Notes under the pieces: model-generated
The model's database searches: none
What the model saw: the letters and a program-made list of their open reading frames with translations, nothing else
What the model was told of the DNA's origin: nothing
Translations under genes and position numbers: made by a program
Source: Balanoglossus misakiensis
Taxonomy: Eukaryota; Hemichordata
NCBI GenBank assembly: GCA_040954595.2
Contig: CM082598.2
Span: forward strand, 7,378,001-7,442,000
Reading direction: 5' to 3'
DNA length: 64,000 bases
Shown here: positions 11,031 through 20,169 of the stretch, in pieces
Numbering within the stretch: the first letter of the stretch is position 1
Layout: each line of letters starts with the position of its first letter

Positions 11031-11690
11031 CAACACCATGGCCACACCCACTCCTTTGAGTGACATCTTGCTTAACTCAAAAATCATCGCAAAATAACAT
11101 TGTTGCTAACAGTAATTGGCACTCAGCTATACATAGGGATAGTAGGTCCAAGCTTAAACTTTAACGATTCATGTTGATTTGTTTTATCTGTGCAGTATCG
11201 AGCGGCGACACCGACAAAACAGTCAGGGTGTTATGCCCAAAGTGGAACTAATCGCTTCCACGTACAAGAAGGAGATACGTGCGATTATGGACGTTGTTCA
11301 TGGCGGGACTAATACATGTACATAGACTGGAGCTTTATGGTAAAATGAGGCCAACACCATAGAAAATGAAAATATAGATGTATTATGTGATATGATTCCA
11401 TAAATTGTTTGCATTAAATGTTATGGTTTAATTGTTGCAGAAAATGACAACTTTTGAGGTTCAGTGCTGTGTGTATTTGACTGCACGCAAAGAAACTTTG
11501 TGAGCACGCAAAGAGAATATATCCATTGTGAGCAGCGCATCTAGCAATGAACAATATACCAATAATTGTGCTGATCAATTTGTATGATTGCATTTTCTAT
11601 TCAATATTTTTGTTTCTGTCCTCTTTGATAACTGTGTCCTTCAAACCTGCCATTTAGTCTGCTGTGTAAAGTTAAAAATTGGTAAAGCAT
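11031..11690 (+). repeat. Right flank of repeat locus 2, with candidate terminal exon
   Basis: Paralog of 7190-7770. After TGCAG at 11191-11195, a 39-codon frame (11196-11312) ends in TAA and includes SGCYAQSGTNRFHVQEGDTC and a further Cys before the stop. Relative to locus 1 the frame differs by one base in the GAAGGAGATACG region. The cysteine spacing loosely recalls small secreted domains, but no family can be assigned. Confidence 0.4.
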
Positions 11691-11838
11691 GTTCTTAAGG
11701 AACATGCCTACAAATTTCAAAGCAATCTTACAAGCGGTTTTACAGGAATAACAATGATCGAAAAGGCAAAAATTGCTCAAAAATTATAAATATGGAAATT
11801 TTGCAGCAATTTAAACAAAACTTTGGTACTCAGATCAC

Positions 11839-12755
11839 TATGGCGCTCAAAAGGGGCCAAAATTCAAATCGCAATTTCACTCGACTCAAATTGCAGTTTC
11901 ACTCGACTCAAATGGCAATTTGACTCAAATCACAATTGCACTCAACTCAAACCAGGTCACCTAGCATACTACCATGAAATATGTGTTGAAAATGAGAGCA
12001 GTTGAAAATGAATGTGCGTATTCATGAAATGACTTGTCAGAATTCCAGTGGTCACTGATCAGGTTCTTAGGGGGTTGCGTACTAAATGGTTCTAATCTAC
12101 GAATATGACTACAGGTACAGAGTTTGTGCGTAACTACGTGTCGGAAAGTTTGTCCATGATATTTCCAGATTTGAACGTTCAAAAATTTTAGAGAAGATTT
12201 GGCGTCTAGGTGTATGAGTCTTGCCGAACGTTTATCACAGTTATGTTGGAATGTGCGATGAGCGTGTTGTTCAGGTTGTGGTGGAGGCTCAACATGCACT
12301 CGAGCAACCTGAGCACATGTCGATGAATCATACCAAGCGCCTTTTTTGAACCATGGAACAAAAGGCAGGCCTTCCTTAGACGTACCGGAAGAGCAGTTAC
12401 GGTTCTTAGTCTCCTCGCCCAAGGTAGCCACCATGTAAAACGTAGACAAACGAACAATTCGACGCCGATTGCGACCCTCTAAGACAACCAAAAAGGACAT
12501 GGTTAAAATGTTGATGACGCGTTGTGACGTAGGCATGTTGCGTTCTGACATGGACACGCTTATCAGATCGAAGCGCGTGACAACTGAGAAGTAACTTAGG
12601 GATACCCACACCGTACACATGCATCGAGTGAAATTGCGATTTGAGTCGAGTGAAATGCCATTGACTCTCATGAAATGCTGATTTGAGACGAGTGAAAATG
12701 CGATTTCAGTTGAGTGAAATGGCGATTTCAATTTTGGCCCTATTTGAGCGCTGTA
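11839..12755. mobile_element. 917-bp DNA transposon with 6-bp target duplication
   Basis: GATCAC occurs at 11833-11838 and 12756-12761, directly outside inverted termini (TATGGCGCTCAAAAGGGGCC on the left; the right end inverts to TACAGCGCTCAAATAGGGCC). Inside each end are several copies of a TTTCACTCGACTCAAAT-like word, in opposite orientations at the two ends, which could be protein-binding subterminal repeats. One open frame spans most of the interior (see 11961-12671). It sits inside a dispersed repeat. Confidence 0.75.
11961..12671 (-). CDS. Unassigned open frame inside the 917-bp transposon
   Basis: A minus-strand frame of about 237 codons from the ATG at 12671, open further upstream through the right terminal repeat. 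The product is basic, rich in His, Arg and Ser, and has no motif I recognise; it lacks an evident DDE-type arrangement. It fits inside the transposon, so it may be a relic of the element's own gene or chance openness. No host function is proposed. Confidence 0.2.
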   Translation of the reverse strand: MRVNGISLDSNRNFTRCMCTVWVSLSYFSVVTRFDLISVSMSERNMPTSQRVINILTMSFLVVLEGRNRRRIVRLSTFYMVATLGEETKNRNCSSGTSKEGLPFVPWFKKGAWYDSSTCAQVARVHVEPPPQPEQHAHRTFQHNCDKRSARLIHLDAKSSLKFLNVQIWKYHGQTFRHVVTHKLCTCSHIRRLEPFSTQPPKNLISDHWNSDKSFHEYAHSFSTALIFNTYFMVVC

Positions 12756-13114
12756 GATCACCCATATAAAGCTCCATACTAAATTTCAAAGGCGTCGGTT
12801 GATCACTTTCAAAAAAGTCGATTTTTTTACTAAAAATGTGGAAAAAGACAAAAAAATGCATAAACAATAGAAAATTCACACTATTAGCTCAAAACATTCA
12901 GAACCGTGTGAGGTTCATATAAGGTACATGCATACCAAATTTATTTGACCAGGGATTGTTGAGTTTCTGAGTTTTGACCAAATTTAGGTTTTTCCCAGCT
13001 AAATTGCATATTTTGGCAATGACAACTTCGTTTGAACAAACTCCCATCTACAGCCCAGCATTCATCTACACACCAAATATCGAGGTTACACGTGCAGCGG
13101 TTTTCAAGTTTTCG

Positions 13115-13200
13115 ATGTGGACGGACGGACGGACATACGGACATACTGACGGACGGATATACGTACGTACGTACATACAGACAGACAGACAGACCCACTG
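13115..13200 (+). repeat. GGAC/CAGA/GTAC simple-repeat tail
   Basis: GGACGGACGGAC, then CGTACGTACGTAC and CAGACAGACAGAC tracts. It follows the phrase TTTTCAAGTTTTCGATGTGG, whose complement also appears next to the microsatellite at 39630-39650. That suggests a dispersed element which normally ends in a tetranucleotide tail. Confidence 0.65.
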
Positions 13201-13502
13201 GTATAAATGTATACAAATGGAACCTAAAAAAACTCTGATCGTACCACCGCCTCTTGGTATCATCCAAACCTCTGAGGTTCAGTGCTGTGTGTATTTGACT
13301 GCTCGCAGAGAAATCGCGGGGATGAACTATAAAGTAATAAACTTTAAGTCGTATATAATTACCAATATCCAATTTAGGTTACACTGTTATAGATTCTAAA
13401 TTTTCATGTTGGGATTGGAAATTTAATTCGCCCATGCAGTCAAATTTAGATAACGATTAACAATTTTCTCGAGCTGTTTGTGATGTAGCTCTTATCAGAA
13501 AG

Positions 13503-13734
13503 TACAGGTATGGTCCCCTTTGGCCATAATGCCCTGACCATATCATCAGGACAGGTACGGTCCCCTTTGGCCATAATGCCCTGACCATATCATCAGGACA
13601 GGTACGGTCCCCTTTGGCCATAATGCCCTGACCATATCATCAGGACAGGTACGGTCCCCTTTGGCCATAATGCCCTGACCATATCATCAGGACAGGTACG
13701 GTCCCCTTAGGCCATAATGCCCTGACCATATCAT
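13503..13734 (+). repeat. 47-bp minisatellite, five copies
   Basis: GGTCCCC occurs at 13512, 13559, 13606, 13653 and 13700, an exact 47-bp period. Units are almost identical (one CTTAGG for CTTTGG in the last). No coding frame is implied. Confidence 0.9.
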
Positions 13735-13901
13735 CGATCGCCTCATGGTATCACACAGATAAACACACAAAATTTTAAGAGGTTTCCGAGGGTACTCCAT
13801 TCAAAATTAGTTTTTTCATGATCTTTAGAGATGGCAAAACCTTGACAATGGCAAAGATGCTATAAGCTCGTTTCCAAACATTCTTTGAAAAATCGTGTTA
13901 A

Positions 13902-14511
13902 GGTGGTATTGCATGAAAAGTTGTGATTTCTGCCAAATTTAACTTTTTTACATAAATCGGTAGGTCTAATACTGATCCACATTCTGACAAATGCGTCTTG
14001 GCGGAAATGGTGCATAATCACCCCAAAATATCACTGAATGAGTTCACAGCTTAAGAAATAGGTGTCAACAATGCAAACTGCCGTTTTTCTCAGTTTGCAT
14101 TTTCGCTGCTCTTGACAACATCAGAAGAATTTAGCTTCGCTGTGTGTTGGCCGAATTTGCTCAAATTTTAACAAGGGATTGTGCATGACCCATCTAACAA
14201 TACGAAACAATTTTAGTCGATAAAGTGTCCCTGGCGGGAATAAACTCTGATTCAATACAACTCACCGTGAATTTGATCAAATTTTCTAAAATTCTAACTT
14301 TCAAACGCTGTTACTCCTCAATGGAAGTAGATAACGCAACAAAACATGTTGTTTTTTGCACGTGTACTCTAGTTTCGAATGACATATTAAGATGCATGAT
14401 GCATGGTCAACTTTTTTACCTAATTTCAATTGAATGACATAATATCAAAAAATGTTTTTTAACCCAAAAACACCACCATTTCCAGGGGTCAATAAAATGT
14501 GCAATCCAAAC
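13902..14511. mobile_element. TTAA MITE family B, copy 3 (right end lost)
   Basis: Begins GGTGGTATTGCATGAA after TTAA (13898-13901) and is collinear with copies at 2169 and 3193. Similarity stops near 14511 before the right inverted terminus, where the sequence switches to an ATCTTCACCCGCGCCC segment that also occurs near 7790. Confidence 0.7.
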
Positions 14512-15844
14512 AGTATCTTCACCCGCGCCCACCAATGTCTTTTGCTCTCTGAGACTGTTACGTACAATGTAGTCGAGCTGACAACCTGTGCGAGCAGACG
14601 ATGTGATTGAAGTGTTGTGTATCAAATGCCTTTACAAGAGGGCTTTCTGTTTCTCATGTTGTGTTCACAAAAGTCTGTAATAAAATATAGACTCACCATA
14701 AGGAAGCTGTGGGTGGCAGGACTTGCATGCACAACTTGGAGTGATGAAGAGACAGGCCGAGGACGGAACAGTCTTCACATACATCAAGCAGCAACACTTC
14801 TGTCACTAGTGTCAGACCAGCCCAAAGCTTTTCTATTCTTTCAAAGTCCAATATAGTCATGTGATGATGAGCACCAACCAGTCAGAATCAAGACTTGTAC
14901 TGCCATCAGTGAGGGCGCACATAAGGCATGGACCATTTGATATCCTGGAGAGGGGGGCTGGAAGGTTTATGCAATGGTTTATGCAATGCTTAAAGTTGGT
15001 ATAAATATGATTAAAGCTGTTCTTGTAATCATCTTTATGCAGCATAAAGATACTCTTTTATACATCTTCATGCAACTCTATAAATTGATATAATGGCTTA
15101 CCACAGATAATCACATTTATGCACTCTAATACAGGTGAATAAAAGGACGAATTTCTGTACACCTAGCGTCATGTTTATATGCATTTGTCAGAATGATCAG
15201 AATATTTGCTTTAGCTTCTGATTCTCATTTCTGCTTTTGGAATATTCACTTTATCCAGAGAGAGTTTACAAATGTTGGGGGAATAATTTTTATTAACAAT
15301 GAAAGACTTATACCACCTTTGTCCAGTACACTTATTGTTTCATGCATAATTAAAGGGTAGAATATATCCTGTGTCAGTGATAGTTCTTTTCTCAGACTGT
15401 TGCCCTCTCTTTTGGAACTAATCATGGAACTCTGATCACACCATTAAATATTGTATTTACTGTGCCAGCTTTGTCATCAGCCAATCTTTTCATTCCTGCA
15501 CATGTAGCAGTACAGTCTACCACTGTCTAATAGATCACACATACACAAGCTATATATACATGCAGTGGGACATTGTCACGAATTATTTGATTTGTTTTAT
15601 TACTAAGTACTACTATTTACAATATAATGAGAAATTTAAGAAACTAGAAAGTAAAAGAACTCATAAAATAACCTTTACAAACTAAAATACAAACTTGAAT
15701 ACAAATCACAAACACAATTAAAAACAATCCTAAAGTAAATAAAAATGTCATTGAAAATGAAAAGTCAAATAGAAATATTTAGTTATAAATAGAAAATAAA
15801 TAATTATAACAATGAAGTGCAATATCAATCAGTGGGGACTAATA
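14512..15844. other. Intergenic, no gene recognised
   Basis: Short frames only. The stretch 15,600-15,810 is A-rich with many CAAA/TAAA words. I see no tRNA, rRNA or coding evidence. Confidence 0.35.
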
Positions 15845-15971
15845 GAATCTCACACTCCCAAGGACCTGGGATCATATTTCTCACACAAGTTGGGGATTTT
15901 TTGTCCCACACGAGCCGCAGGCCCCGACGAGTGTGACAAATATGATCCCAGGTCCTTGGTGTGTGAGATTC
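15845..15971. repeat. Long palindrome P2
   Basis: Arms at 15845-15886 and 15931-15971 are reverse complements (GAATCTCACACTCCCAAGGA against its complement at the far end, and TGGGATCATAT further in). The 44-bp centre contains CGAGCCGCAGGC at 15911-15922, closely matching the apex of P1 at 1147. Confidence 0.8.
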
Positions 15972-16367
15972 TCTTTCTCACAAAACCACAAATTTGCGAT
16001 ATTCACGTTTATTTACAATCAAAGGACTAAATCAATAAAATACCCACTGATAACTGCTCAACGGGTCATATATTGATCCGCCCCACAAAACATAGTCCCC
16101 GTTTCATCACGAGTTTACAGTACACACATGCCTCAAAAATGTGCTCAACACATTAAAATACGGAGATTGTTTCCAGTGGCATAAATTCGCGGGATATCTG
16201 GAAAATACAATCGTTTTTGCGATTCTGTAATCAACCATGTACACCACTGTCTTCTGCACATGACCTGGTCACTTTGTAGTTCCGGTTCGTGTACAACACA
16301 TCACACAAACGGATAATATTTGCTCATTCTGAGGGGTACAAATATCATTATCCAATCAGAGATCATG

Positions 16368-18339
16368 TCAAATAACAGTTGTCTGTGTGCGCATTAACAC
16401 AGAGTGTGGGATCGATTTGATCCCACACTCTCTATCCCACACTCCCAGCAGCCAGGAGTGTGAGAATAGTACATCCCTCCTCCAGAGAACCTGTTGTTCC
16501 AGAGAAAGACCCAGAATTATCCCAGACGCAACCCTGACTGCCCAATCATCTGGGTAGTGAGGCCGCTCCCAGGAAGAGGGGTTCCATCTGACCTGGGAAG
16601 GCAAAGCTGGCGCTGCTTTGCCGATAGTGATTTTAAATAAATATCCATTAACTTGGGGGTTTTTGCTTTTACGCAACATTTTCATTTCCCAGGTCAGGGG
16701 ACATCGTATGTACTGCTTGATTTTCCCCTCATCATCAAAATCGCTCTCTTCCGAGGATATATATTCAGCCGTCAGGACTAGTTTTATTTTCTCCTTGTCC
16801 TCTTCAGACCAGTCAACAGCCTTCGAGGAGGACTGAAGCTTGTTTGAGTTTCTAAAAGTGAACAACACAGGATTTGTCAATTATAAATAAATGTAGAGCT
16901 ATTAAGCAAAGGATATTTAACAAGATCCTAATACCATCATTGGGTTTGTAATTGGTTATTAAAAATCTGATTCTCCCCATTCATACAGAATGAAGGAAAT
17001 TCTTTATGACATGATATCAAGAATTTATTTTTAAAATGTCATTCAAAATAAGCTCTGAATACTGGCAAGAAAGACATGAATATTATTCTTTTTTACTCAA
17101 CGAACCCAAATTCGTGTCTACTTTGTCATTTTGCTATTGAGTCTGTGATTTTTGTCCTAGCTGTTGATAGATTTGTTTTGAGTATTCTTCATTTTGCTGA
17201 CAGCTGCTGCATCAATAATTCGTTTGCTATACTCCCATTTCTGCCATTTACTACTTAGACCCACTGAGGCATTCGGTGTATTCATGTTTGCTGTTGAAAC
17301 ATTGGCAAAAGAGGAGAAATACTTTACGGCATTGCTAAGCTCCCTTGAAACAAATGCCAATCTTTTCATGTCGAATGGTAGAAGGGAAACTTTGAATGAC
17401 ACCACATGCTGGAATATGTCATGTTTCTCTGTAACAATGGCTTGTAATTCAGAGCTAATACTCTCAGCATAATTTCTCGTGTACTCATCATCTTCTTTAA
17501 GGTTTGCCCCAAGTAGTAAAAAGTTATGATCTGGACTAGCAAGCTTGTGTGTAACATTGAGAAAGCTTATTAACCAGCTTGTGGTCTTCTTATGCTTTCC
17601 AAAGGGAGCTCCATCTGACCCCAAAGCGATTTGAAAGCAATTGAGTTTCCAAAACCAACACTGGTCACATTGCTTATTTTCCTCCATTTTCAAATATAAC
17701 TCTGCTAATTTTAGAAGCGTGGGCCTCAGGGGGCGCTTAAGACCAACAACTATGCATTCAACTACAAATGGAATTAATTCACCTATATCTAGGCTTTGAA
17801 AAAGGGACATTACTTTCTTGTATGGAGTCAGTTTGGGCATTGAGCTGAGAAGCAGGTGTTTTGTTCCTGTCAGCTTTTCTCCCTGCATTATGAAATCTAA
17901 CTCAGCTTTCCTTTAATAGTGCAGCATATTTCTGTTTCGACATAACATCATTCACATATAGACACTTTAAACTTCTAATCATATTACTTTCGTCATTCTC
18001 CAGATCTTTGCTTGATGATTTGAGAACGGAAGGAAGAACACTTTGGGTGAATTAGACAAAAAGGGTTGTAGTTGACTTGAGTGAAGCCGTTGTAATAGGT
18101 GCATGCCAAAGACCATCCAAAGCAGCCCTAGAAGCTTTGAATGACCTTTGACCTTGAACAGAACACACCGGTACAGAGGAATGAATTTGTTCAGCACACT
18201 GAAGAGTCAGCCTGTGCCGCTTATATTGCTGGGTTCTACCGAGATTTAGTTGTTCACTAGTCTCAGCTTTAAGTTGGCTGTCATGTGACACCACTTTATA
18301 TACACCACTGATTTCTTCTTCAAAGTATTTTCTCTGAAA
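16368..18339 (-). pseudogene. Decayed transposon-type multi-copy gene
   Basis: A minus-strand coding relic in three parts. The first runs from an acceptor-like TTTTCAG at 18340: RKYFEEEISGVYK onward, with one in-frame TAA near 18056, continuing to about 17900, where a one-base shift (LLKE to AELDF) breaks the frame. The second (17888-17157) contains ALGSDGAPFG, FLLLGANLKEDDE, LPFDMKRLAF, RELSNA and YFSSFANV. The third, after a TTTTAG acceptor near 16852, has AEYISSEESDFDDE and a PL-W motif. These signatures resemble a family of large uncharacterised proteins repeated many times in cnidarian and invertebrate deuterostome genomes and probably transposon-borne. That assignment is from memory of motif style. 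The stop and frameshift indicate a pseudogene. Confidence 0.55.
16401..16431. repeat. Short perfect palindrome P3
   Basis: AGAGTGTGGGATC, a five-base centre, then GATCCCACACTCT: 13-bp perfect arms. It uses the same CACACTCC/GGGATC words as P2 and overlaps the 3' end of the decayed transposon gene. Confidence 0.75.
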
Positions 18340-18509
18340 ATTAGAACAACAATAAAATCCTCACTGTCCGCTTTAATTTCATTTCATCTGTTTTAACCTG
18401 CTTTAAATTATCACTATCAATATATCTACAAGCAAGGTACATGTAAAGGTAAGGTTGTATATTATGCAAGCAATATTTGTCCTTACGAATTACAAAAGTC
18501 ACAGACCGG

Positions 18510-18990
18510 GAAGACCAGTCTAGAGGCAGATTACCTGTCGCGCAATTTCAAAGAGTGGCATCTTCATCCCACTGTTCTCCAGGCAGCACTTAGGCAACTC
18601 AAACTGTCTCCTCGGGTGGATCTGTTTGCATCGAGACTCAACAATCAGTTTCCTCGGTATGTAGCATGGAAAATGGAAACCTGATCCACAAGCTTGGAGG
18701 ATGCATTCACAATGCCTTGGACCGGCCTTCAGGGGTATGCATTTACACCGTTTTGCCTAATTCCACGTGTGTTATGCAAGATCTGGCAAGATCAGACAAG
18801 ACTTCTGTTATGTTAGTGGCACCATTATGGACGACACAACGCGCTCCACCACTGTTACTACCACAGTATCCACATCTACTGAGAATTATCATATGCCTAT
18901 ATTCACGTGCCCATGGAAAGTCTATGGGGAAAAGCGCCCTCACATCCGTGCAGTTTTTTTCTTATCACGCCCCGGCCCGGTGACCATATT
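18510..18990 (+). pseudogene. DIRS-type retrotransposon RT/RNase H fragment
   Basis: Conceptual pieces in order: EADYLSRNFKEWHLHP, RVDLFASRLNNQFPRYVAW, then after a frameshift near 18670 DAFTMPWTGLQGYAFTPF and LIPRVLCKIWQDQ, then after another shift VAPLWTTQRAPPLLLP. The AD-LSR, EW-L-P, VDLFASR-N and YAF-PF motifs are typical of the RNase H and downstream region of DIRS1-like elements. The multiple frameshifts mean it is dead. No tyrosine recombinase part is visible nearby. Confidence 0.7.
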
Positions 18991-19505
18991 TGGAAGACTC
19001 GTTCAATATCCGGATCTAGTTTTGTGTTTATTGCGCGAGATTCGAAAGTTGTCGTTGCTACGTTCTGGATTAATTTTTTCTGGAGCAGTGTCAGTGACTA
19101 GTGCACTTGCAGTGTGTGTATGTCCTATGCCGCTACCGAATCCTATCATCTCCCGTAATCACTGCATGTTGTAGAGCTTTATTTGGAAATATGAATAGTA
19201 AAATTGATTATTTGATCTGATTAATGTGTGACTGTCGGCGTCGATCGTCGCGAAGAAAAAATAATGTTTTTCTCGCGCTCGGCTGTGTGAGTTCGAGCGC
19301 GTCTATATCTCACGTGCAATAGAATGTAAACAAATGACATCGTGCATATCAATCCGCAAGAACTGGAGAAATGCGCCTCTATGCTACGGGATGGATCATT
19401 TCAAAACGATAGATAAACACGTAATATTTACATTCTAAAATATTACAGAATGTGTATTTCATTAGTTTCTTGTAGATTATCGTTCAATGAGGCATATGAT
19501 AAAAC

Positions 19506-19604
19506 CTTTACGGCCCTGATACGGGTTTTGCGGCCCTCGGTCGTACGGCGATTCGCTTCCGCCGTACGACCTCGGGCCGCAAAACCCGTATCAGGGCCGT
19601 AAAG
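19506..19604. repeat. GC-rich near-perfect palindrome P4
   Basis: 45-bp arms (19506-19550, 19559-19604) match at about 43 positions around an 8-bp centre. They start CTTTACGGCCCTGATACGGG and run to CGTACGGCG. The sequence is far more GC- and CpG-rich than its surroundings. No target duplication was found. Confidence 0.85.
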
Positions 19605-20056
19605 ATTAATCCAGTGACAAACGAGGATCACCCCTTAGAAAGACAGATACATCTAGCCGTATGGCAGCTTTCAGGAGTACCCTCAGAGCCAGAGGGGTTT
19701 CAGAACGAGTGTCCATAGTGGTCTTACAATCGCTACGGCGCGGTTCAGCCAAGCAGTATGAGTCAGCATGGCGTCGCTGAAGTACATACAGTGCACAAGG
19801 AACAATTTCCCCCAACTGCGACGCAACGACAATTCAGTCAGGGTACTGCCAAACATTACCGCCTGTGCCAATCATCGGCAGAACATGCGTCGTAGAATTA
19901 CACGCGATCCTTCATCGCGACAACATGTAACCCTCATAACTTCATTAATATGCAAGCACCGCCCAACAAACCTTATCAGTTTTTGCCATTTAAAACTTGA
20001 ACCAGCGTACCGAAATTTACTTAAATTCGTTTAGCCATTCTTGAGACAAAGTGTTC

Positions 20057-20079
20057 ACAGACAGACAGACAGACAGACG

Positions 20080-20110
<31 letters not shown>

Positions 20111-20165
20111 AGACAGAAAGACTGACAGACCAACAGACAGACAATACAGACAGACAGACAGACAC
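20057..20165 (+). repeat. CAGA/GGAC microsatellite
   Basis: Interrupted (ACAG)n and (GGAC)n tetranucleotide tract. It produces serine/cysteine-rich open frames on the minus strand that should not be read as genes. Confidence 0.9.
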
Positions 20166-20169
20166 ATGC

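Noticed and set aside
13066-13372. Ser/Val/Cys/Pro-rich minus-strand frames near 13,066-13,372 and 20,017-20,274
   Set aside because: They are produced by GGAC/CAGA tetranucleotide repeats.
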